The notes under the pieces were generated by a model that saw only the letters and a program-made list of their open reading frames with translations, was not told the origin of the DNA and searched no databases. From Geosiphon pyriformis (taxonomy: Eukaryota; Glomeromycota; Glomeromycetes; Archaeosporales; Geosiphonaceae), in assembly GCA_016748015.1 (NCBI GenBank), contig JAAOMT010000741.1, positions 289,621-353,620 on the forward strand: a DNA stretch of 64,000 bases, in the 5' to 3' direction. A program made the position numbers and the translations under genes. Shown here piece by piece: positions 33,425-44,800 of the stretch. The first letter of the stretch is position 1; every line of letters starts with the position of its first letter.

Positions 33425-34377
33425 CATGAAATTATCTTTATAATTCCTATCATTAATTAGCATATATTATTATTTCAAATTATCACTTATTACATTAGCA
33501 AAATGTCTGAAATTATCATTTAATTAATAACCCAATTTGTACATAACACAAATGTAACCTAATTGCGATGATCAATCATGCAATACTCTGAAATATGTAA
33601 CATTCAAAAGTTTGCCGAAATTTGTAGAAATTCACCGAAATAATTAATAGTTTATCAAAATATCTAATAGTTCACAGAAATAACTTGTAGTTCACTAAAA
33701 TGTATCTTTAGTTCAGCAAAATTGTAGAAAAGAACAAAGTTCAAGTTCATAGAATAGTGATACAATAAGTTGTATAAAAGACAAGCTTCTCTTTTCAAGA
33801 AAATGTATCTTATTCAGATTTATTATTTAGAACTATTCCTACACACACAAAAAGAAATAAAATATCAAATAATTCAAAAAACCAATTTCTTTTAAAATAT
33901 TGCACTTGGAAAATCTCCAAAAACCCAACTAATGTTTTGAAATTGATTAGCTACCAATTTCAGTAAACTGTTAGTAACTCCAGGCCTAGATAGAAAACAT
34001 TTCCCTTGACAGAATTCTATTTCTTTTACATTTCTTTATTTTCTTTCTTTTATTTTCTTATTATAATCATTAGGGTAGTCTACAGACAAGATTCCTGTAG
34101 AAGAGTTGACTTTCACAGCAAAGTAACTACACATTTTTAGTGAGCTTCCAGACAAGCAATTCTTGGAAAAGAGTTGACATTTACTACAACGTAACTACAC
34201 GAAGCAACTGACACAGAATTGGCCATTCCACTTATAAGCCCAGCAGTTCAAATTATAGGAGATAATTTGAAGATAAAATTCAGTTATTGGAGGTTCAAAC
34301 ACTTCCCATAGTCGTGAATTAACAGCATTACAACAAACATACAAGAGCTAAGAAGAGACCAAAAACCTTTGGTAACA
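33393..34377 (+). repeat. 3' LTR of element 1 (985 bp)
   Basis: Same length and ends as the 5' LTR, with TATAAAAG at 33773-33780 and AATAAA at 33856-33861. Differences from the 5' LTR are nearly all transitions and are densest in U3, where CpG-bearing repeat cores lie. Confidence 0.95.
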
Positions 34378-37263
34378 TCAAACAAGATTTCTTCAGCTTG
34401 TAGTACTTATAACATTTTATGTGGGGACAATTTCTCTATATTAAGGGGTATGACAACACAATTATCTATTTTTGTCATTGGTTTAGTAATTAAGAATGTA
34501 TTGGAGAAGAACTGTAAACTGTGGCTGGTTTTGCAAGACATGTATAAGGCCTATAACTCTGTTGGCTGAAAACATCTTAGGAGAAGTTTGGTTAGAATCA
34601 AGATGTGTGACAGGTTTATTAGGTTTTTTGGTAATATTCACAATAGTCAAGTTAACAAAGTGATGACAGATTTTGGCTTAACTGATGAGTATTATGTTTA
34701 TGATGGTTTAGACCAAGAGAAAGTGTTTTTATCTCTTCTTTGGCACATATTCTATGATTCACTTCTATGTAAAGTCAAAAGACAGAAGAGTATATGTGGT
34801 TACAGGTTGAATTCTTATTTTGTTTCCAAGTTGGGCTAGGTGAAATCTCAGACTGGATTGACATCATTTTTTGCTGCTGGTGTTTTCATTAATGATACGA
34901 TTTGGGTTGGTAGTAATCAGGCTGCTACACAACACATCCTCAATGTTGCTAGTGAATTTTTTAGGTTTAATGATATTTTTATAAATAATGACAAGACTGT
35001 GGTCATCCTTATCAACTGCCAGGTTTCTAACCTTCATCTGACTGTCAGTGGCTTGCCTATTTCTGTTACCAAAAAGAGGGAACCTCATCATTATTTGGGT
35101 ATTTTTTTGTCTTTTGAGGGTCTGTTGAAACCTAGTATGGCTAAGATGCATTCAGATTTTCGGTTTTTTGTCAATCTTGTTTTAAGGAAAGCAATTTCAG
35201 ATAAACAGTTTGCATATTTGGTGTTAGCGGTTCTTTTTTCTATTGTTAATTACAGGACCCAATTCAGTTTTGTTCCTATTAGTGTTTGTAATAAATGTAA
35301 TGCTATGGTTTACAGGGACTTAAAGTCTAGGTCTGGTCTTCCATGTGATTTCCCTACTGATGTAATCCATTATTTTTCTTTGTATAGTTTAAAGATTTTT
35401 GAACAAATTCAGACTGAAAGCAAATCAGCTTCTGTTGTTTTTTTTGTAAATTTATTGAGTATTTTGGATTGGTTATTTTCTTATAGGTCTCATGATCTTC
35501 AGGTTTTTAGCTGGTATTCTCACCACCTTTTACAATTTCCAGCTCGTGTTAAAGTCAACCCCTCAGACAATTTTCTGGCTGGTATGATCCACATTTTTTC
35601 TGGATGTGATTTGTTTTTGGGCAGCTTTCTGGCCAGTGTGTTTCATTATTGGGGTGGTACTCCTATGTCTCTTGTTTTTGGTGAGCCTAATTATTTTAAG
35701 TATGTCTCTTTTCTTCGGCAGTATAAGGTTGCTTTTGTAGACTAGCTGTGTAACAAACATGGTAATGTTTTTGGTTGAACAACTTTCAAGCAATAGAAGC
35801 AACTGGACTCTCATGGCCCTGTTTCTGTCTGGTTTGAGCTTTCTGTTCATTTTCTTGGTGGTGAAACTTCTCCTTCTGTTTGTTCCCTACCTTTGGATGT
35901 TTCTTCTGATGTTCTTTGGTCTCATGATTTTGGTGTCATTGGAGTCAATTTGCTGCATGTTAATGCTGCTCGTCTTTTTGTGTACACAGATAAATCTCTG
36001 AGCAGTCTGAGAACTCCTAGTATGATGGCTGATACTGCTGTTTTTTTTGAGAACATTAATTTGGGTTTGGGTGTTGGAGTTTCTGGTTTGGTCTCTTCTA
36101 CAATGATAGAGTTGCAGACCATTGCTCTGGCTCTTGAATGTATTCTTTTTTTCTGTTCAGTTGACTTGTTTTCGGACAGCCAAGCTGCTCTGGACACATG
36201 CAAATCAGAGTCTGTGTTGGCTTATCTGAATTTCAGAAATTGGTGTTGGGTCAAGTATCACCATATTGTTAATGTCATTTGTCGCAAGAATTTGGATGTA
36301 AATTGGATTAAAGTTAAAAGTCATTCTGATGTCTCTGGCAATAAGCATGCTAATGCTTTAACTAGAGCTGCTGTTTTCTCTAATAGATGCCTACCTTACA
36401 TAGTTAACAAACAATTTCTTCAAGCTGATGACATGACAATCTCTGGTAATTCTTGGTATTTTGTTCATGATATTTTCCAATCTATTCACTGTGCATGTTG
36501 AGAAGTTGGTTCTGGTTCTTGTATTTTGATGGATAGCCTACATGCTGATATTGATTGGTCCAGATCTTTATTGGTGTGGCATCCTGATTTTTATTTGGCT
36601 GCTGGTTTTACCAGTACATGTACTGCTGGCTTTTGTTCATATTTTATAAAGACATTGCATCATCATCTTCCTGTTGTAGTACATAAGTGACTTTATAATA
36701 AGTGTTACCCTAGTGTGGTGTATTTGTTCTGTGGAAATGTTGAAGTCTCAGACCATGTTTTTTCTTGTTCTTTTGATGCTGCTGGTCATGCCCATTTGAT
36801 AGAAGCTTATGCATCAGCATAGAAGTTATGCTCGGGTTTATCTTGCTTTTTTTTTTGTGTATTGCAGTTATTGCATACTTGTGTTTTCAATATTGTTGTT
36901 AGTACTGCTCTGTGTAAAGACTTTGTTTTCAACAATTAGTATCATGAATCTGTTTCCGTTTTTAAGAATTCTAAAGTTGCAGCTCAGAATATCACATTCT
37001 TTGTGCACAAATTCTGTCTTGCTTTCCAGAATGATATTTGGCTGGTGCATAACAAACACCAGACTATTATGGAAAAAGGTGGCTTGATCTTACCAGATGG
37101 TTCTGTTTCTGTCTTAGTTTCTGGTCTTCTGGTGGTGCTCTCAGCTGGTGTGGTTAGGTTATTGGGTATTACTAATGCATTTGGTGTTAGTTTTGGGTTT
37201 TATAAGTCTTGTCTGTTTTTCTTAGGTATTGGGAACTTGATTTCTGTTTATATAGGTGTCTAG
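34378..37263 (+). pseudogene. LINE-1 ORF2, C-terminal part: RT, RNase H, zinc motif
   Basis: Continues ORF2 in one frame after element 1. RT: KISSACSTYNILCGDNFSILRG, LVLQDMYKAYNSVG, GLDQEKVFLSLLW, then the catalytic box GVFINDTIWVG (near 34885), where the usual Asp-Asp is Asn-Asp. KREPHHYLGIFLS follows. RNase H (35960-36400): LFVYTDKSL, MIELQTIAL, LFSDSQAALDTC, with a worn final motif (GNKHANAL; Asp to Asn). The C-terminus has a zinc motif YLFCGNVEVSDHVFSC (near 36720-36770), after which a frame disturbance precedes the ending KSCLFFLGIGNLISVYIGV (37263). Stops at 34567, 34837, 35743, 36499 and 36688 are at Trp, Gln or Arg positions. Confidence 0.88.
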
Positions 37264-37400
37264 TGTTGTCTTGATTGGCCTAAGTGGCTGGTCACATGTA
37301 GCAAATGCATGATTCGCACCTAGTTTAGATCATTGATGTAATGCATAGTACTAGGCTGCATTTGGACTTTACTCATTAAATGATAAAAAATAATAATAAT
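37264..37400 (+). other. LINE-1 3' UTR and (TAA)n tail
   Basis: Shares GTGGCTGGTCACATGTAG and AAATGCATGA with the 3' UTR of LINE-2. Ends in a short TAA microsatellite before the target duplication. Confidence 0.8.
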
Positions 37401-37870
37401 AATAATTAAACAATTATAACAAATTAATTAAATAAAAATCTATTTTAAAAAACCAAATTTTTTTATAATAATTACTGTTTAAAATTTACAAATTTTAATT
37501 AATATTTTAAAATTAATTAACTACTAATTTCAATAATTATTAGTAATTTTATATTTAAACAAAAAACAATTTTTTTTACATTTTCTTTTTTTTTAATTTT
37601 TTTTATTTTTATATTATTAAATAGCTTATAATTAAAATTTTTTGTAAAAAAATTGACTTTTACTACATGGTAAATACACAATAATAAAAAATTTATAGAC
37701 AAAAATTTCTATAAAAAAATTAATTTTTATTGTAAAATAATTACAAAAATATTTGTTTTAAATATATTGTTTAAAAATTACAAATTTAATTAAAGTTTTA
37801 TTATTAAACATAAAAAAATATTAAAAATATCTTTAATTATATTAATATAAAAACCAAAAATTATTTTTTT
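37401..37870 (+). repeat. LTR-1 remnant, 3' portion (split by LINE-1)
   Basis: Matches the LTR of element 1 from about position 430 onward (AAAAAACCAA, the TACTAATTTCA block, the TTTTTACATTT block, GTAAAAAAATTGACTTTTACTAC), with most C and G lost. Its first 10 bases, 37401-37410, are the downstream target duplication of LINE-1. The inner end is blurred. Confidence 0.65.
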
Positions 37871-38699
37871 TCATGAATTTTTTTACTATAATAAAAACAA
37901 AAAATTTGTTATAAAAATATTACTTTATATTTTTTTTCTTTTTTTGTTTAATAAATATTTTTGCTAATATTAATTTATTTAAAATAATAAAACTAGTAAT
38001 CTTTTTAGTTAAAGTTACAAATACAAAAAAAACTAGAATAAATACATATTTAAATATAAAAAAAAATAGGTTTTTATTAACTTTTATAATTAGAAATATT
38101 AAGAAAAAAATTTACAAATCATATAACAAACTTTTAATAATTGATTTATTTATAAACTTTTTAACTTCAAACATTATAAACATTATTAATTATAGTATAT
38201 ACAGGCCTTAAAATAACAAAATAAAATAAGCTAAAGAATATTAACAAAGTTTTAAAGCTAATAATTTAGAAAATTTGATTATTAAAAAAATCTAATATAT
38301 AAATTTAAATAATATAAAAGACAAAACAATAAATAATACAAACAATATAATAATATACAAAATTAAAACCAAAATTTTTAATATTTTGTAAACATTTTTT
38401 TTTCTGTTAATATATTAAAAATAATAAAATATTAAATATCTTTTTTTTAATTGCTATTATTAATAAAACTCAGAATTTATTATCAAAAAAATTTTGATTA
38501 ATTTATTCAAATTAGTATTAGAATTAATATTATTTAAATTTAACACAATTAAAATAATAATAATATTGTTAATTAGTCTTTGGCAAAAAACATTGTTATC
38601 AGTAAAATTTTAGCCATTAATTAGTATTGTAATTGCAAACATATTAAATTATATCAATGTATATTTTTGATCAGTAGTACTGACTAGTTGTTTATTAAA
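37871..38699. other. AT-rich stretch without recognisable gene
   Basis: Extremely AT-rich sequence following the LTR-1 remnant; by position it could be the eroded gag region of that element, but I cannot align it to the gag of elements 1-3. No ORF, repeat array or RNA gene supported. Confidence 0.5.
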
Positions 38700-39746
38700 T
38701 TATAACTTCTTTTGTAAAGTGTTTTGTGTTTGAGTCTAAATACATGTTATAAAGAATAATTTTTTTCTCAGTTTTGGTAATTACTTGGAATATATTATAT
38801 TAGTGGTATTAGTATAGTATATTGTTTCTAACCAAATAATATTTAGCTTGTTTTTGAATTTTTGTTTGTTTTTTCAACAATAATTTTATTGGTAATTAGA
38901 GAGTTATAAGATAATATATTAAATATTGATGTGTTTTGGTATTTATTTTGATCAAGTAAGTAATTTTTGGTAGTTATATATATTTTATTTAAGATAGACA
39001 ATCTGTATTTATGTTCTTGGTTTTTTTTTTATAAATAATATTATATGTATAAGATTGTAAGATAGTAACTTATCTGGCATAATATCTTTCTAATAAATTT
39101 TTGTTTATTAACCAAATAAGTTTTTTGTGATTTGTGATAATATTGAATAGATTATATAGCAAATATTATTTGAAATATTTTACAGTCTATATAATCATAA
39201 AAAATTTTACTTTATAAATTGTATAGTTTTTTTTGGCTATGCTTAGATTTTTGTTGGCATATATAACTATGTGTTTTTTTTTTGTTTTGTTATAATAATA
39301 CAGCACCTAAATCTGTTCCAAAAACGTTAGTTGTAAATACAAATTTCTTAGTAAAATCAAAGTATACTAAAATGGGAGCTTTAATAAATCTTTGTTTTAA
39401 GTAGTTAAATGTTTATTCTTGTTTTTTATTCTATTTTTGTGTTGTATTTAATTAATAATTAATTTAATAGTTAAGCCACTGTTAAAAAATTTTTGATAAA
39501 TCTTTAATACTATAAGACAAGTCTTAAAAATCTATAAAATTCAGTCAGATTCTAAAAACAAAAAAAATTTTTGACTTTCTTAATTTTTACAAAATTAGAT
39601 TTTATTTCTTTTTTTTAATAATATGCTTTAAAAATACAAGTTGTGATTTTTCAAAAAAATATTTTTGGGATTAAGTTTTAGTCCAAAAGTCAAAATTTTT
39701 TGAAAATTTACTATAAATATTTAAGATGCTTTTTAAATATTAGTAA
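38700..39746 (-). pseudogene. Old Ty3/Gypsy relic: RT end and RNase H
   Basis: Reading leftwards, LKLNPKKCFFEKSQLVFL (near 39670-39620) is the end of RT, FYRFLRLVLQYQRFIKNF (39510-39450) the connection region, and LVYFDFTKKFVFTTNVFGTDLGAV (39380-39310) the start of RNase H, with the first catalytic Asp replaced by Asn. HIVIYANKNLSIAKKNY (near 39265) and NHKKLIWL (near 39125) follow. All frames are heavily interrupted. It differs from elements A, 1, 2 and 3 in sequence and is one of the oldest layers. The LTR-1 copy at 39747 truncates it on the right. Confidence 0.65.
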
Positions 39747-39844
39747 TATTATCAATAAAATTTTAATTATTAAATTAGCATAAAATTACCTTTATAATTC
39801 CTATTATTAATTAGAATACATCAAATATTGTTTTAATTATCACT
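39747..39844 (+). repeat. LTR-1b, first 98 bp (split by LINE-2)
   Basis: Aligns to the start of the LTR of element 1 (TATTATCAATAAAATT for TGTTACCAGATGAAATT, then TTAGCATAAAATTACC). Ends in the 10-bp target duplication AATTATCACT (39835-39844). The LTR continues at 46658. Confidence 0.8.
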
Positions 39845-39854
39845 AAAACTAATA

Positions 39855-39920
39855 AAAAACTTCTTTTTTTCTTACCTCCAAAAATCCTCAAAAAGTACAC
39901 TTTCTAAAAAAGAAGTTTTT
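39855..39920 (+). repeat. 5'-terminal hairpin of LINE-2
   Basis: 15-bp perfect inverted repeat: AAAAACTTCTTTTTT (39855-39869) and AAAAAAGAAGTTTTT (39906-39920), loop 36 nt, starting 10 bp from the LINE 5' end. The same arms occur at the 5' end of LINE-3. Confidence 0.75.
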
Positions 39921-40005
39921 CTAATTTTTCTTGTTAGTTTATATCATCATTTCTTTAAGTAATAACTCTTTTGTTGTGGATTTAAAGACTGTTTCTGGCA
40001 GTGAT

Positions 40006-41852
40006 ATGTCTAAAAAAAAGGCACCCAAAGGTGTTTTCTATGGTTCTGCTGGTGGTTCCTTCATGCAGAAGAAAAAAGTAGTTCTTGGAAATATCAAACA
40101 CTCTGGTGATGAGAAAGATATTTCCTTGAGTAAATCTAGTTCTGGTAATAGTGTGTATACTGATGTGAATAGTTTGTTTGGTGATAATAAAGTTATTGGC
40201 ATGACTGATGTGAATAGTGGATCTCATCTGGGCTTGGCTGTTACTACTTCCAAGACAAAACATGTTAATACTGGTGTTGGTTTTGACTTCCCACTTAGCT
40301 CTTCCAATTTTTACATGGAAGATGATGAGATTGTTCTCCCTCTTCACTTACCCATCTTTCTGGACAAAAAGTGAATTGACCCGAAAATTATCAAAACTCC
40401 CATAGAGGTGTCAGTCAAGAAATCATTCACTTTGGACATTAATCTTTCAGCAGTAGAAGGCAAATCTGCCACAGCTAAAACTCAAGTCATCAGAAAAAAT
40501 TTTTCATCAATCAATGGTTTTGGGAGAGCCACTACCCCCTCAAAATTTGAGAAAATCATCCGATCTACATTTACTTCTGAGAAGAGCATGATTAAGGCTG
40601 CATCATTGGCCAGAGAAAAAAGAATTGTTATAAACAGTGATTTTAAGAGACAAAGAATGGGGCTGTAGTGATCAAGAAATTTTTCATGAACACACCTAAA
40701 GATATGATCATCACCGCAGTATCTGAATTTGGGGAAATTAAGTCAATCACAATTCAACTGATTGGAATGTGGCAAAAAACTGTGATCGAGTTTGTTGAAT
40801 TGAACCAAACTAACTTGATAGTCTCTAAGTGGTCATTTCTAATTGATAAAAATTCTGTGCATGTAGCCAAAGCAGTGGGAAATTGTGAAACTTGGGCATC
40901 AAGGAACCAGTTCCAAGTGCTCTTGTTTACTTTGCCAGTGGGAACAATAGCACATAACCTTAGAACTCTTCTGGATGGGACTGGTGGGAAAACTTGTATC
41001 ATAAACAGATCTCTGGAAACTGGTAATAGGATTTGTTGTGTTATAGTTGGTTTTGAATCTGATAATAATTTGGAATCTGCCTTTCGCATGGAGCCAATTC
41101 TTGGCAGTATTAAACTTTCTTGGGCAAGAATGAATCTGGTTTAGTGTGAGAAATGTGAGAAGTTTGGTCATTTTGCTCTGGAATGTGATGCATCTGTTGC
41201 ATCTCCACTTAAGCCTTCAAGAAGATTTAAAAGAGTTGTATCTAATGAATGTTATCTTCAGTTGGCAAAGTTGTACAAGAAGAAAAGTGTTCTGATATCT
41301 CACCCCATTGCCTTTGGTGGCAAATCTTGGACCCAGGTGGTCATGTTTGCTGATTTTTCTGGTGGTCTTCGTCTCAGTTCTGGTTCCGGTTCTAGCCTTC
41401 CTCTTTCCAGTGCCTCAGATTCAAAAGATGGTTCTCCTCTCATTTCAACCAACACCTCTTCTTTAAATGCTCATTTGGCCATTTTGGAATGCTCCTTGGA
41501 GCTCTTAACAGATCAGGTGTCTGGTATATTAAAAAAGTTAAGTGGCATGGAACTGAAATCTATGGTGACCCCTTCTTGCACTCTTCTTCTGTCCACTCCC
41601 ACCTCTTTGGTGCTGTATTTGAATGTGGATATGGTTTTGGATGATACAATGTTGGCTTCTGCTTCTTCTCTATTAGCTATAGATAACGTGGTCTATGATT
41701 TTGGCTTGAGTTTTTCTAAGGTTCTGACCTCCAAAGTGGGTGAATTGGAATCAAAAATGGTAGTTTTTGAAGTCTCAATCAGTTCAGTTTTGAAAAGATT
41801 AGATTGTTTATGTTCTGGTGCAGGTTCTTCAGCTCTCTCTTCTTCTCAATGA
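40006..41852 (+). pseudogene. LINE-2 ORF1, nucleic-acid-binding protein
   Basis: The start at ATG 40006 gives MSKKKAPKGVFYGSAGG. The N-terminal region is Ser/Gly/Asp-rich. TGA at 40372 replaces Trp. A small indel between 40655 and 40668 shifts the frame; then comes an RRM-like region (KKFFMNTPKDMIITAVSEFGEIKSITIQLIGMWQ, 40670-40780) and a second block (GKTCIINRSLETGNRICCVIVGFES). TAG at 41142 stands at a Gln or Arg codon just before the intact knuckle CEKCEKFGHFALEC (41148-41189). The C-terminus is Ser-rich with a heptad-like SKVGELESKMVVFEVSISSVLKRLD, ending at TGA 41850-41852. Probable role: RNA binding and RNP formation with ORF2 protein. Confidence 0.85.
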
Positions 41853-44800
41853 GTAGTTTGGTGTGAAAAGTGGCTACATGTAATGTCAGAGGCATAAACA
41901 ATCTTGCCAAACAAAAGGATATTGTTTGATGGCATAAAGATATGGACAATTTGGTTTCAATTTTCATGGAAACAAAGTTAAAAAATAAGGCTCGCCCTTG
42001 GTTGGTTGACAAATTTAATAATGTTTACATGTTTTTTTCTGGTTTGAACTCTGGTTATGTAGGTGCTGGTATCACGATTGTTATGAACAGATCCTTGGCT
42101 AAGCATGTATATAAGGTTTCTAAAGTTCCAGGTTGTTTTCTCTGTATTAGGTTATTTTTCAAGAATAAACTTTCAGTCTCAATTCTGAGACTGTATGCTG
42201 GTGTCTTTTTGGCTACTTGATTTTCTTAGGCTAATGAGATCAATTCCTTGATTGTAAGGGCTATAAATGAATTTTTTTTTGTTATTTTTGGTGGTGATTT
42301 TAATGAAGATGGCTCTTATAAGTGTACTAGTTTTAAAAAGTGTTATGATTTGGGTCTAGTTAATTCTTTGGGTGGGAGCTTCTTTGTTAAGACACCAACT
42401 TGAAGCAATTCTTGAGGTGTTGCAAAGACAATTGATTATGTGTTTGTTTCCTCGAATCTGGTAAATGCAATATTGTAGTGCAATGTTTTTGTTGTCAGTG
42501 AACATTTTAATACAGATCACAGAGCTGTTTTTGGGTCTTTAGATTTGGGTGGCCTTTTAAATACAAGATTAAACTCTCTTTGTAAACAGGTGAATAAGAA
42601 TTGATGAAAGTTCAATTTCAAGAGTGCTGATGAGATTAAATAGAATAATTTTAAGAGTTCTATGCTGGCCAATGCTACAATGTTCTCAAGTGAATTCGCT
42701 GCGTCTATGAGGTTTTTGGATTTGGATGCTATGTGGTGTGTTGTATGTAAAGTTATGACTCTTTTGGCTAATGAAATTTTCAAGAAAAAGTGGTTCAAAA
42801 GGTTTGATAAAGTTTTCACCAAAGAGTCTTCAAAATTTTATAAATTGAAGCTTTTGGTTTCTAGAATTGTTAAGGCTTTATGTGGGGAAAATGCTGGGAA
42901 CTTTGTTTATCTTATGAAATGCTGGAGTTCTGTAGACAGTATTAAGTTTTTTGTTGTTCAAAATCTGGTAGATTCTGGTGCTAGCTCTGATCGTATTCAT
43001 TCTGCTCTTTTTGGTGCTAAAAAGTCTTATCATGCTTCCAAACTCACTGAATCTCTGAGAGCTAAGAAGACAAACATCAGGTCTGCCATTAATAAGAGAA
43101 TGGAGAGCTTTGAGGTCAATAAGAGTCATATAATCAAGAGTGTGCTGGAGTGTCTGTTTTGTAAAGTAGTGCTAGACTATCTGATGGTAAATGATGATCT
43201 GATTTTGGAACCTAGTTTGGTTAAGTCTAAGGTGAATGTGATCATGGAAGGATAGACCAAGAAGTGTCATGTGGCTGATGATGTATCAATTGATTGGCAT
43301 TATTAATATCAACCTTTGGAATATGTTTTTAATGAGGTTTTTTCTGATGTAATGTGCCCGATTGGTTTTGATGAATTCTTTGAAGTGGTTTCTGACTTGT
43401 TTGACAGCAAAGCTGCTGGTTTGTCTGGTATCTCGAATGAACTTTAAAAACATTGTGATAAGTCTGTTCTGAATATGCTTTTGGTAATTTTGAACCTTTG
43501 TCTGTCTGATGAATTGGTGTCTGGCCCTTAGAAAGAGGCCTGGGTCTCAATAATTCTCAAACCATATGAGTAAGAGGGTGTTTTGACCAATATTTGTCCT
43601 ATTGCTTTGATCAAAACAGCTCATAAGATTTTTTTTAAGATTTTTTCTGACAGGATCTTCTCGGCATATAGTGTTTTTGATGTCTTTTGTGGGGACAATT
43701 TCTTGGTTTTGAAAGGTATAACAACTTAGTTTCCTATTTTTGCAATTGGTTTGGTGGTTGAAGATGCTTTGAAAAAGGACCAAGAGCTCTGGCTGGTTCT
43801 GTAGGACATGTGGAAAGTATATGATTTGGTTGGCTGGAAACATCTCAAAAATAGTTTGATCAGAATTAAGATGTGTAGCAAATTCATTCATTTTTTTGGC
43901 AACATTCACAATAATCATACCAACCAAATTATAACAGATTTCAGTTTGATGGATGGTTACCATGTACATGATGGCCTGGATCAAAGAGAAGTTTTCTCCC
44001 CCCTTTTGTGGCAAATATTTTATGATTCTTTGTTGTGTGAAGTCAAGCGTCAAGAGAGTGTATGTGAATATAGGCTGAATTCTTATTTTATTTCCAAGAA
44101 TAGTCATGCCAAATCTTGGGCTAGATGTTCTTTTTTTTTTGCAGCTGGCGCTTTTGTTGATGATATGATTTGGGTTGGTAGTAGTCAAAGTGCTACTCAA
44201 CATATTCTCAATATTGCCAGTGAATTTTTTTGGATCAATAATATCTCAATTAACAATGACAAAACAGTGGTAATTCCTATTAACAGCAAAGTCAGCAATC
44301 CTTCTCTTTCTATTAGTGGTCTGCCTATTTCAATTACCAAAAAGGGGGAGTCTTATAGATACTTGGGTATTTTTCTTTCAACTGAGGGTTTTTTTAAACC
44401 TAGTTTGGTAAAGGTGCATTTGGATGTTCATTTTTTCACTAATTTGGTATTGAAGAAAGCTGTCTCGAATAAACAGTTCTTGTATTTGGTTTTGGCAGTT
44501 TTTTACCCTATTGTAAACTATAGAATTCAGTTTAGCTTTGTTTCTGTTGGTGTGTACAACAAATGAGATGCTTTGATTTACAAAGGCTTGAAACTAAAAT
44601 CTGATCTTCCACTGGACTTTTCTAGTAATACAATTCACCATCCCTCTTTTTATGGTTTAAAGTCTTTTTCACAGTGTCAATCTGAAAGTAAGATTGCTTT
44701 ACTTGTTTGTTTTGCAAACTCTGGTGGGATTTTGGGATGCTTATTCAGTCACAGGTCTCATGACTTACAGGTTTTGTGTTGGTGATCTGTCCATCCATTG

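Larger units (their letters stand above)
24210..34377 (+). mobile_element. Ty3/Gypsy element 1 with zinc-ribbon and dUTPase domains
   Basis: The most complete LTR element of the window: two LTRs of exactly 985 bp (24493-25477 and 33393-34377), primer-binding site, gag, protease, three CxxC modules, dUTPase, RT, RNase H, integrase, an extra ORF and a polypurine tract. An additional 283-bp piece of the same LTR (24210-24492) is fused to its left. gag through RNase H (25523-31148) stays in a single frame, with some 20 in-frame stops and no indel. By eye the first 345 bp of the two LTRs differ at about 26 positions, all but one transitions. Confidence 0.95.
20313..37400 (+). mobile_element. LINE-1, non-LTR retrotransposon interrupted by element 1
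   Basis: About 6.9 kb of LINE sequence in two blocks (20313-24209 and 34378-37400) flanking element 1. The order is 5' UTR, ORF1 (nucleic-acid binding, CCHC-like), ORF2 (APE endonuclease, RT, RNase H, C-terminal zinc motif), a 3' UTR shared with LINE-2 and a (TAA)n tail. The reading frame of ORF2 resumes exactly if 4 bp are counted as the target duplication of element 1. The LINE entered an LTR-1 copy. Confidence 0.9.

Noticed and set aside
38700-39746. tRNA or structured RNA genes in the AT-rich stretch
   Set aside because: No cloverleaf or box A/B pattern found; minus-strand RT and RNase H relics explain the sequence.
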